Source of the DNA: Brachypodius melanocephalos
Lineage: Eukaryota > Chordata > Aves > Passeriformes > Pycnonotidae
NCBI GenBank assembly: GCA_013398615.1
Contig: VZSR01000680.1
Location: 2,402,351 to 2,466,350, forward strand
Direction: 5' to 3'
DNA: 64,000 bases
In this document: piece after piece, positions 38,401-47,951 of the stretch
Position numbering within the stretch: the stretch's first letter is position 1
Layout of the letters: every line of letters begins with the position of its first letter
Position numbers and translations under genes: made by a program
The notes under the pieces: model-generated
What the model was told of the DNA's origin: nothing
What the model saw: only the letters and a program-made list of their open reading frames with translations
Databases searched by the model: none

Positions 38401-41400
38401 GTAAGAGAGTTTGGTTTGACATGAAACTTTCTTTTATAAATAGAATGGTAGAAATGAATAACTACTTTAATGCAATAATTATTGTTTATGATGAAGTGAC
38501 ACTAGAAATATATAAGCTTATTATGACATGAAAATACTTAAGGCTAAAGTTAATATATTAGACAAATGTCACTGAAGAATGGCTGTAACATAGTCTTTAG
38601 TCAGAGGTTTTGTTTGGGAGATCAGAATGGGAATCACTGCAGTGGTGTGGGACACTGTGCTGATCTCAGTAAGGTTTTCCTGTTGAATCTGGGTGTTTGT
38701 AAGTCTTTTAGCAGGAAATAGTTTACTATTAACCTTTACTTTGATTTGCATTATGCTTTGTTTTGAGGGGGGTTCTTACTTTAGATCAATTCCCAGCCTG
38801 TGATCCCTATTTCACCTTGGAATAATAGAACTGAGGCAGCCGAAATGAGCAGTGTGGGTTTGAAGGGAATGAGGAGAGCTGCCTCCTGCACTATTGACCA
38901 AAGGAATGTTTCTGGAACTATAACTTTGTTCCCTTTTGGCTGCAGACCTTCTCATCAGAGAGGTGCCTTGTACAGGAATAGCTTTATGTATGTGTGAATT
39001 TGTTTATAACATGGTCCTTCAGAAGCAGGAGGGTTTGCCATTATGTGAGTGTAGGTGTGTACAAGGCTTACAATAATTTAGATCAGCTTCTACCTTCACC
39101 TTCTCATGGAGCATTCAGTGCTCATTGCAAAACATGCCAGGTTTGTGGTTAGAAAACATGCAACATGTAAACTTCCAAGGCTCAAGTTCCGTAAGGCAAG
39201 TAAAATGAACTCACACTTTTAAAAAATCCTGGGGTTTAGGCTGTTCTTGATGACTCTGATGCCTGTGGGCTTGGCAGCACTGGCAGTGGAGACTGTGAGT
39301 TCTGTGCCAAGGTTTTTTTCCCAACATAATACTTGCTGACCTACATTCATGAGTGTTTCTTAATCTGTCTGTTAAAATAACACACCCATTAATTTGCTGA
39401 AGTCTTGTGGTGCGAGTTGCAAGATGGAAGATAAAAGAAATTCTGGCCTCAGAAAATATTTTCCTCAAACAAGGTGGAAATATTAATTGAAATAATTAAG
39501 GTTGGAACATGTTAGTTTTGTAATGTGTTCATCTACTGGTGGCACGTCTGGCGAGTTTATTTCTTTGTGCAATTCAGAAATGCTTTGCCCATTGTAACAA
39601 AACCACAAAATATCTGAGCCCGGCTGTTTTAGGAGCAGGTATTTGTGTTATCTTCCTTTTAATATCTGTTCATCCTTTCTACTGATGTGCAGGACTCATC
39701 CATCTGCCTCAGGCCTCAGATTAGATTGTCATTTAAAATTAGGAGTAGCTTTTGAAAGGTCAGGGGTCTTTATGTGTCTCTGAAGTGTGTCTGTGTGAGG
39801 TAGGAATGTGTGTCTTGTGGTACTGTAACAAGAGATGCCCTGCTCATCCCTGCACCACAGGAGACGGAAGATGCAAAGCCAAGATGAGCTGTTCACAACC
39901 TTTCTGCAAAGAACATTGGTGTGGTGTGTGTTTATTGGCACCATTATCACCCATCTAGTTCTTGGTGCCAGAGTCACTTCAGTAAGGTCTTTTCCTTCTT
40001 GACATCCTATGTCCCATCAAAATTAGCTGGGTACACCCTGCATTTTGTGTCTATTTGCACTGGAAATACAAATTATTTTTCAAAGATTGATGGTCAAATT
40101 GTTAGTTCACTTAATGACTATTAACACAAGGTTATTTTTTAGAATAAGCTCATTTTTGTGTGGTTTTTACTATAGAAATTGTATCAATCTTGATAGTATA
40201 GTATTTATGAAGTGTTACTTTTTTTTTTTTTTAGACACCCTTTCACCAGCATCCAGTCCTTCATCCATTAATTTTGCCACAGCTCCAGGTAGCATAGATG
40301 AATCACCCAGTGGAGCATTAAACATTGAATGTAGAATTTGTGGGGATAAAGCCTCAGGCTACCATTACGGAGTACATGCTTGTGAAGGTTGTAAGGTACA
40401 GTCACAATTTTCTTCTTAAGAACCAAAATCATGTTGCTTTATTTATATTTATTTATGAAGATAAACATTTGATACATGAATGTTTAATTACTGTAGCTCT
40501 AGCCATTACAGTTATTTAAATAATCAACCTACCTGTGATCTTCTTTCTGAAGGAAGTCGTCCAGATACTATAACTCAATACCAGACCTTCATCAAGCAGG
40601 AGCAATTCACAATTATAATTTTAATGCTGCTTTTCTGCGTGTAGTTAGTGAAATTCTAAAACAAAACACCAAACTGTGGGGAAAAACAACAACAACAACA
40701 AAGCCTTCTTGCTCCACTAGTGTTTTATTTGTGTTGGGAGTATAGCTGGGAGGAGTATGCCACATTCCTGTTAGAACAGCAACAAATCCCGAATTTCTCA
40801 CCTCCACCATATGCTGCCTGAATTGCTTAGTATTGTACCTCTTGTGGTTCTGGGGCCAGGGCATGTCTCTGGTGCAAATTACTCCTAATTAATGCATAAT
40901 TCTTGGGATGGTATAAGATTCTTTTCTTTTTCCTCTAATGTTTTAGATTTCCATCCTTTTTTTCTATATTAGAAGGTAACAGGAGAGAAATAACAGTCTT
41001 TGTGCACAGCTTTCTCTCATGCATCGTCTCAGTCTGATCATTTGAATGTAAATCTTGTGGAACAATGCAGAATGTCTGTTAGAGATAGGGAACCAGTTCC
41101 TAGCCAGGTGTGTCCCTTAGCCTAAATGATGTGTTGCTCTGTGATGTGACACAAAATGTTGAGGTGGCTCTGGATTTGCTGTCCCTGTGGTTGGGCGGTG
41201 TGTGACCAACCTTGCATTGCAGACTGGAGACGTCCTGGAAAGAGCAGTTGAGTTAGAGGCTGTTCTGCAATAAACGGTAAAAGAAAAAAAAAATTACTTG
41301 CATGATTGAAGCTTAATAATCAACATTCATTAATGTTACGTATTGTTTTTTCCAAACTCTTTATAGGGCTTTTTTAGAAGAACAATTCGTTTAAAACTCA

Positions 41401-44400
41401 TCTATGATAAGTGCGATCGCAACTGCAAAATTCAGAAAAAAAATCGTAATAAGTGCCAGTACTGTCGTTTTCAGAAGTGCCTTTCAGTTGGAATGTCACA
41501 TAACGGTAGGTAAGAGTGCCCTTAATTTGTTTGTTCCTACCCAGAGTCTGCTGCTGGAGGCAGGCACTTGGATACCATTTTTACTCACAGACATGAACTG
41601 AACCTCGGATTTTTTACAGGATAGATCGCTGCAGGGGATGCCTGTTTCCCTGATGGGCTCACGTGGTTGACACAGAGCTGCCAAATGTGCTGTTATGAGC
41701 TTTACACAGTTGTGCTACATGCCAGTTTGTCCATATGAATGTTCCTTTATTTGCCTTCTTCACCCCAGAACTTTGGCACCAGCACTCCCATTGAAACAAA
41801 TTTCAACACTGGAAGAATTCTGATTGAGGGTTTTGTGGAGGAGTAGGAGAACAACTGCCTTCATTGTGAGGAGGAGTGATGTAGGATAGAAATCCGTAGG
41901 AAAGCAGCCTTCATTATTTTTCAGGTTACAGTGCAACAGCTCATGGGCAGATGGTTCAGAAAGAGGGGAGGGAGGGCAAAGGTCTGTGCTGACTGTGCAA
42001 CAGGAATCTGGTAGGTTGTTTGTTAAACAGAATGGTAAAATTTCAGAGCATTTAGATATCCAGTTTAAAAGTTATTTTGTTGTTTGTGCTAGTGATTTAA
42101 GATAAGAGTGGCAAGCTTGTGGCTTGCAGACCAATTTCAGCCCACGAGGCAGTTCTCTGTGCAGGATGGAGCTTGCTGAGCAACACGGGTGAAGAGGGAG
42201 AGGCCAAACCATGAGACAGCACATCTCACTTGGCCAGATGACAGTAGTTTGCTTTCCCTGTTTGGCTCTGACATTGTCTGGGCTGAACTTGGGGGCAGGT
42301 GCAGAGTGAAAGTAGGTAAAAATGCTGGGCAAGGTGAAAAGCTGTAGGTTAGGAGGAAAACTTCCTAAGGAAACTATGTAGACGGGATAGGTGGGGTGGG
42401 AACATGGTTGGGGAAGCTGCTTGTGACATTGTAGTCTGGAGTCCCAGCAGGAGGCATTGTGAGAGTTGACTTTCTGGTTCTGCAGAAGCCTGGCTGTCCT
42501 GTGGTGAGCCTTGACTGGGATTGAGGTCCATTGGGAGAGGGTTGGTAGTCTCTGCAAGACTGGGGGTAACCATCCTCAAAAAGTGTCCTGGACAACCAAG
42601 TGACATCTCAAGCTGGGAGCTGAGCAGGGAGCCCTGCTGTTTGGCAGGAACTGACATCCATGTGAAGCTGTTTCATCCTACTGAAAACTGTGGCCACCCG
42701 TGCTCCAGTTGGAGGGAATAGCCACAGTTTCATTGCAGCAAATATGTGGGAGGCATATCTGAGGGAGAAGGGACGACTGCTAACTTGGTGGTAATACTTC
42801 TCAGGAAAAGTGTTACCACTAAATTTATACCCACAATCTTAAAACTTACAGTTTTAGTTTAGAGCAGGTATTCTTCCACTTTTTCAACAGGTTGGTGTGA
42901 CCACCCACTCTTAAGGGGGAGGAAGCACCTAAGCCAAATTCCACACAGGCTTTCCTTGTTGGACTTGCATTGAAGCCCACAGCTGTATTTCAGATCATGC
43001 CTAGAGTCACCTCCCTGTGTCACGAGGAGACCCCCTGGGCATGCTGAAGGGCTGATGGTGTTCATGCCTTGAACTGCTCGGTGTAGGCAGCGAGGTCCTG
43101 TCCTCACTGGTTGGATGCTGAAATACAGTACAAGCAGCTCACTGTATGAACCATCTCAAACCCTTGCACACCTCCCAGTGGGGCTGACTTAGCTTGAAAC
43201 TGAAACTGAAGAAGGATGTGGATGTGCCCATGAATGCCAAGACCACTTGCCCAAAAACTGGGAGGAGACCTCCATACCCAGAGGTGTTTCAGACCTGCAT
43301 CTCCTGCCTCTTGGAAGAAGATCCCAATGGCTAGATTGGGTGTTCAGGCTGTTAGACTGGGTATTCAGACTGTCAAACTGGGTATTCAGACTGTCAAACT
43401 GGGTATTCAAACTGTCAAACTGGGTATTCAGACTGTCGGATTGGGTATTCAGACTGTCAGATTGGGTATTCAGACTGTTCTTCTCTCCAGTCTTGGAGGG
43501 CTAGTCTGTTGAGAAAGCAGTAGGGAGTACTGGGGGTAGAGGAGATTTTGTTGCCTGTGGCCTTTGAGCTGTAAATGCAGGTCTTTGGGCTGGGGTTCCC
43601 TCTGGCAGTACAGATGTGTTGAATAAAGAACTGGGTGCCCCTGCAGGTTCTGAGCCAGCACTGGGATTCAGGCCTGACTCTGTTGCAACTCTCCAGCTCG
43701 TGTGTGTGCTTTCTGCCAAGCTCCTGTCATGAGTTTACTCAGTGTTTTAAGAGTTCCCAAGGTGGACTTTGAGTTTCACACTGGGAGCTGTAGAACTCAA
43801 TAAGGAGAAAACAAAATACAAGTATATTTAGGTGATGTAGAAGGGAAAAGGAATGTATTCTAGCTCACTGCAGCTGACACTTTGTGTTCTGAAACACCTG
43901 ATTTCCTCCAGTTTAGCATATTAGTCACTGACTGTGTTGGGAAGGGGGTGATTTCTTCACCTCTAGCTCAGTTTTTCCAGACAGGAAGATCTTACTGCTC
44001 TAATCAGCAATGGCAAAAGGCTTTTAAGATCTTGTATAATTTGTGTTTGATTTACAATTATGTCTTCCCATCAGCAATACGTTTTGGACGAATGCCGAGG
44101 TCTGAGAAGGCCAAGCTCAAAGCAGAAATTCTAACAGGTGAAAATTACGTAGAAGATTCAGAAATGGCAGATCTTAAATCACTTGCCAAAAGAATTCATG
44201 ATGCCTACCTGAAAAACTTCAATATGAACAAGGTTAAAGCCAGAATCATCCTTGCAGGGAAAACCAATAACAATCCAGTAAGTACTTTTTCTGTTACTTT
44301 AAAATAAAACTAAAAAGTCGATAAAGTGATTGTAATAATTTGGTAAACTCTTTAGCAAATCTTTTAGAAAGTAAATATCATGGTAAAACAGATGTGAAAT

Positions 44401-47400
44401 ATTCAAAGCGAATATCTGTAGTAAATATGGTTGCTTTTAACCACTATCAGAATGGTAAGAAGTTTTAGGAAAATCAGTAAATTTTGCCTTGTAAGCAAAA
44501 AACTCATAACCCTAAATTATCATTCTTGATCAAAAGTGAAGTGATATCTGAATGTGAATACCTCTTGATATGGGGAGAATGGTTCAAAATGATTTTCCTC
44601 TTATGACAGTGAAAAAAAAAAAAAGGTTTTCTGTCACAAATGCTAGGATAAGTACTATTAGCTTGTAGGGTGTACAGATGCTCTGCATGACTTTTGGTTT
44701 AATCAAAATAATATTTATAGCAGGAGGGAAAAGAAAACTTGAGTTGGTAATTTTTTGTTTACAGCGCTGGCCATTTCCTCACCCACCCTTCCTGGTCTTT
44801 TCTGTCTGGTTCCTTTGAAAGGCAGAAGCAAGCAAGGTTGTGAAGACACATATGCTGTTGAAGTTTGTTTTTTTTTTTCAGGGTAATTTAGCCAAAGTCT
44901 ACCCAATTTGATCAACTGCTTTTTGTTTGGTAGCACATGGGAGAGTATAACTGATGTAAAAACTTGCTTGTTTCACTTCATGCATATTTATTTAAGCTCT
45001 GCTGTGATTTTTGTTACTTTTATGTAGAAGATAAGTATCTTATCAGCAACTTCAGATTCAGTAAAAATTTGCAGGGAAGACACTTTACATGTGCCATCAT
45101 GAAAACCGTATCAGTGTGGGGATGAGTGTTATCAAAATTGTGAGCAAACTGTCTTCTGCATTATGGAATTTGGCATCTAATAGTCTAGTCTAGCCAAGCC
45201 TACAGCTTTCTGCATTGGAAGAGAGACACATGAATTGTCCCAGTCTTTTCCGTGGCACTGAAGAGATGTGTAAAATGAGGCACAGGCTTAAACATTTTAG
45301 GGGTACAGGCTGATGTGAGCCTACAGTAAACACCACCTTTATCTCCTCATTTTCTTTTGGCTTTTCAGCAGAAAACCAGATTTTAAAAGAAGGGAGGTTT
45401 TGCTTGTAATTCACAACCCACCTGTTTAAGAACGGTGGATTAACGGCTGATTTCAGTGAATCCTATTTTTTGGCACCACTACAATTCATTTCAGAATGAA
45501 TGAGCATTTTTCAGGATGACAGTGTTATTTTTAATTTTAGCTACCAAATCCTTAGCCATACCTTTTTTCTGCATACTGAAATGATGTTAATTTTTTTTAA
45601 GTGCATAAGATAGTGTACATCTGTTTAAGGTTTAGAGATTTGTTGTGTTTCTTGCTTTGCTACTTTCCATCATGCCCACCTTCCCATGAAAAGTTCTGCT
45701 CTGTGTAACTGTGCTGGAGTGAGATGGAATGTGCAGTAGCCATAAACATTTGAAAATGGACAACCATAGGAACCTGGCCTGCTGGACAATTTTCTGAGTG
45801 AAACAAGTGAATCCTATGAGTTCCTGACAGAACACTCTGTGTTCCCCTTGCTATTTAATCTGAAATGAGCAAAACAGCACAGGGAAGGTTCTTGGTGTGT
45901 GTATGGAACTAAATTTCTGTTCAAGGTCAGTAGCTGTGACTTTGCTAGGCTGGCAAGCACTGGGGTTTGTTGTTTTTCTTTAGTGGGTTGTACCTTGTTT
46001 CGGTTGTTGCTCTGCAGATATGTATAAAAATATTTTTGCATTCTGATGGTTGTCAGAAAGTCTGAATGCTGCTTTTTCTGATGTTTTAAGAGAGTGGCTC
46101 ATCTGTTTGTAAACCATGTACCTCTCAAAACAAAGGGGATTATGAAAAAGACCAAATTTTGTGTTTGGCATTCTAGTGGGATTCTCTGGTTAGAGATGAC
46201 TCAGTACCAACTGCAGTTAGAAAGTTGGGACAACTGGGACATTGTCTATGAAAATCTGATAATAAAACACAATAGTGCAGGGTTCACATTCTTATGCAAA
46301 TCTGCTGCCCTGTGTATTGAAATTACTTGTCTGTATTCCCCCTAGGGTACTTCAGGAAAGCATCATGATGTGCATCAGATGTAGTTAGTTTAGGAATCGA
46401 TAGGAGTGTAGGCAGAATAACCTGGACTTCTGGAGAAGGTAATGCAAGTGTTTTGTGAACCCTCTGGGACTGGCTCTGAGGTGGATGTGTGCATACCAAG
46501 CACAGGACTGCTGGAGCTTCGCTGTAACTGTTAGACAGAGCTAAATTAAAGATCTGCCTAACATCTTTACATGTGACTGTTTGCATTGCTGTTTGCAGGG
46601 TAGACTTGCTAGGTATTGCAGTTTGCCATGCACTGTTTGTCTTGATGAGAAGCGTAAAAGAACTCAGGGTTTATTGATAGTTGAGGACTGATTAGCAAGG
46701 AAGTTAAAGTTTATCAAAATTCTTAGACTTTAGGAAGAAAACAATTAAAACCATTATTTAGTGACTGAACTAGTGGGTTTTTTTTTTTCTCTGTAGCCAT
46801 TTGTTATACATGATATGGATACCTTGTGCATGGCAGAGAAGACCCTGGTGGCCAAGCTGGTAGCCAATGGGATTCAGAACAAGGAAGCAGAAGTTCGAAT
46901 CTTCCACTGCTGCCAGTGTACATCTGTGGAGACTGTCACAGAGCTCACAGAATTTGCCAAATCCATCCCTGGCTTCTCCAGCCTGGACCTGAACGATCAG
47001 GTGACCCTGCTGAAGTATGGGGTGTACGAAGCCATCTTTGCCATGCTGGCCTCTGTGATGAACAAGGACGGGATGCTGGTGGCCTACGGGAATGGATTCA
47101 TCACCCGGGAGTTCCTGAAGAGCCTGAGAAAGCCATTCTGTGATATCATGGAGCCAAAATTTGATTTTGCAATGAAATTCAATGCACTGGATTTGGATGA
47201 TAGCGATATATCCCTTTTTGTTGCTGCCATTATTTGCTGTGGAGGTAAGCATTACATATTTGCTCTCTAAGGTAGTAAATTTTCATATTTCCCTCTCATG
47301 ACTTAAAAATTTTAATGGAAAAGCTTCTATCCTCTGGAAGATTCAGTTCTACCACTAACTAAACTTTGAGGAATCATTACAAAATTATGACATGTATTCT

Positions 47401-47668
47401 TTTGCTTGTTTTGAGAACAGATCGGCCTGGTCTTGTAAATGTAGGACACATTGAAAAAATGCAGGAGAGCATTGTGCATGTACTGAAACTTCACTTGCAA
47501 AACAACCATCCTGACGACACCTTCCTCTTCCCAAAACTCCTCCAAAAAATGGCAGACCTCCGACAGCTGGTCACAGAGCATGCTCAGCTTGTTCAGATAA
47601 TCAAGAAGACTGAATCTGATGCACATTTACACCCTTTACTACAGGAAATCTACAGGGATATGTATTAA
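38193..47668 (+). CDS. PPARA: Peroxisome proliferator-activated receptor alpha (six coding exons)
   Basis: PPARA is a ligand-activated nuclear receptor that heterodimerises with RXR on DR1 elements and induces fatty-acid oxidation, ketogenesis and peroxisomal genes in liver, heart and muscle. Six exons (38193-38400, 40235-40395, 41367-41505, 44075-44277, 46797-47244, 47421-47668) join to 1,407 nt, giving 468 residues as in mammals. Visible parts are an acidic A/B domain (1-100), a zinc-finger DNA-binding domain (about 101-169) with P-box CEGCKG and a three-residue D-box (Cys139-DRN-Cys143), a hinge, and a ligand-binding domain (about 240-468). Ser280, Tyr314, His440 and Tyr464, which contact fatty-acid carboxylates, are all present, and the AF-2 helix ends in LLQEIYRDMY. 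His455 replaces a residue that I recall as Ala in mammals. All splice sites are GT/AG, no codon is broken, and the gene appears functional. Identification is near certain. Confidence 0.97.
38401..40234 (+). other. PPARA: PPARA intron after coding exon 1
   Basis: A 1,834-bp GT/AG intron of phase 1. Its acceptor has an uninterrupted T-run just before TTAG at 40231-40234. It contains a DR1-like element at 39757-39769 and otherwise nothing recognisable. Confidence 0.9.
39757..39769 (+). promoter_or_regulatory. DR1-like nuclear-receptor element
   Basis: AGGTCA-G-GGGTCT is a direct repeat with one-base spacing, preceded by AA. The first half-site is perfect and the second differs from the RGGTCA consensus only at its last base. 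PPAR/RXR and HNF4 bind DR1 elements, and this one lies inside PPARA itself, so autoregulation is conceivable. Chance occurrence is also plausible. Confidence 0.35.
40235..40395 (+). CDS. PPARA: PPARA coding exon 2 (end of A/B domain, first zinc finger)
   Basis: 161 nt encoding codon 70 (completed) to Lys123. It carries the linker DTLSPASSPSS and the first zinc finger, with Cys102, Cys105, Cys119 and Cys122 and the P-box beginning CEGCK. The junction directly after the first finger, before GFFRR, is the conserved nuclear-receptor exon boundary. The donor is AAG/GTACAG, a weak but usable site. Confidence 0.97.
40396..41366 (+). other. PPARA: PPARA intron after coding exon 2
   Basis: A 971-bp phase 0 intron separates the two zinc fingers. 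It starts GTACAG and ends TCTTTATAG at 41366. No features were seen apart from a short (CAA)n run near 40.69 kb. Confidence 0.93.
41367..41505 (+). CDS. PPARA: PPARA coding exon 3 (second zinc finger)
   Basis: 139 nt encoding Gly124 to the first base of codon 170. It begins GFFRRTIRLK and carries the second finger with Cys139, Cys143, Cys153 and Cys156. The three-residue spacing between the first two cysteines is the distinctive short PPAR D-box. The exon ends AAC-G before GTAGGT. A second, stronger-looking donor (AG/GTAAGA) begins at 41510, 4 nt downstream. Using it would shift the frame and meet a stop early in the next exon. Confidence 0.97.
43196..43210 (+). promoter_or_regulatory. ISRE/IRF-type motif
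   Basis: GAAACTGAAACTGAA contains three GAAA/GAA units at 6-bp spacing, matching the GAAANNGAAANN core bound by IRF proteins. It lies 120 bp before the minisatellite in the intron after coding exon 3. The match is seen directly, but regulatory use is not shown. Confidence 0.35.
43333..43480. repeat. 21-bp minisatellite, about seven copies
   Basis: Seven near-identical 21-bp units (consensus ACTGGGTATTCAGACTGTCAA) lie head to tail, with one to three changes per copy and more divergence at the ends. The period is a multiple of three, so frames stay open through the array on both strands, which explains repetitive predicted peptides. It lies within the PPARA intron. Confidence 0.95.
44075..44277 (+). 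CDS. PPARA: PPARA coding exon 4 (hinge and start of ligand-binding region)
   Basis: 203 nt encoding codon 170 (completed) to Pro237. It begins IRFGRMPRSEKAKLKAEIL, the C-terminal extension of the DNA-binding domain and hinge with nuclear-localisation basic residues. It continues through DLKSLAKRIHDAYLKNFNMN, the first helices leading to the ligand-binding domain. The donor is CCA/GTAAGT, close to consensus. Confidence 0.96.
44278..46796 (+). other. PPARA: PPARA intron after coding exon 4
   Basis: A 2,519-bp phase 0 intron with an AT-rich body. The acceptor is a T-run followed by CTCTGTAG at 46796. No repeats or motifs of note were recognised. Confidence 0.93.
46797..47244 (+). CDS. PPARA: PPARA coding exon 5 (core of ligand-binding domain)
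   Basis: 448 nt encoding Pro238 to the first base of codon 387. It contains the signature region DLNDQVTLLKYGVYEA and the ligand contacts Ser280 and Tyr314. GC and third-position G/C are higher here than in the other exons. Long open frames on the opposite strand and in +2 are shadows of this composition. The donor is GGAG/GTAAGC. Retention of the 176-bp intron would add eight codons and stop. Confidence 0.97.
47245..47420 (+). other. PPARA: Short PPARA intron before the last exon
   Basis: Only 176 bp, phase 1, starting GTAAGC and ending GAGAACAG. It is much shorter than the other introns, consistent with compact avian gene structure. Confidence 0.94.
47421..47668 (+). CDS. PPARA: PPARA coding exon 6 (end of ligand-binding domain, AF-2)
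   Basis: 248 nt encoding codon 387 (completed) to Tyr468 and TAA at 47666-47668. It includes the dimerisation helix region LRQLVTEHAQLVQIIKK with His440, and the AF-2 helix with Tyr464 that recruits coactivators. Position 455 is His (ESDAHLHPLL) where the mammalian sequence I recall has Ala. Confidence 0.97.
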
Positions 47669-47945
47669 GGATTTTTAGTAAATTTTTTTCCACAATATTT
47701 AAAGACACAGAAATACAGATGGGAGCAAAACTACTTGTACAGTTACGTGCTGTTCACTCAGCCCTCAGAGCAGGAAAAATCTAAAACTGGGGAACTGGAG
47801 TGTTACACTTCTTTTGGTTTGGGATCTTTTGTCTTCTTTTGAAAAAGTGCTGCAGAAAAATACTGGTCAGAGTGCTCAGTGAAGTGTCTTACAATGGTTC
47901 TTTTATTTGGAAATTTGAAGATTGGTAAGGAATACATATTTGTAT

Positions 47946-47951
47946 AATAAA
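47946..47951 (+). terminator. PPARA: Proximal AATAAA poly(A) signal candidate
   Basis: First AATAAA after the stop, 278 nt downstream. No strong GT-rich element follows, so it may give at most a minor short transcript. Confidence 0.3.

Larger units (their letters stand above)
41506..44074 (+). other. PPARA: PPARA intron after coding exon 3
   Basis: A 2,569-bp phase 1 intron with acceptor TCTTCCCATCAG ending at 44074. It contains an ISRE-like motif and a seven-copy 21-bp minisatellite. The moderately GC-rich stretch at 42.1-43.7 kb has open frames on both strands, none recognisable. Confidence 0.92.

Noticed and set aside
42072..42557. 161-codon and overlapping - strand open frames in the intron after PPARA coding exon 3
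   Set aside because: They occur in moderately GC-rich intronic DNA, several frames are open at once, and no family resemblance was seen.
43333..43480. Regular repeat spacing suggestive of a CRISPR-like array or repeat protein
   Set aside because: Units are contiguous with no spacers and lie in a vertebrate intron. This is a minisatellite, and the repetitive peptides arise because 21 is divisible by three.
46770..47252. Antisense (160-codon) and alternative-frame (105-codon) open frames over PPARA coding exon 5
   Set aside because: They are shadows of the GC-rich ligand-binding-domain exon, whose true frame is unambiguous.
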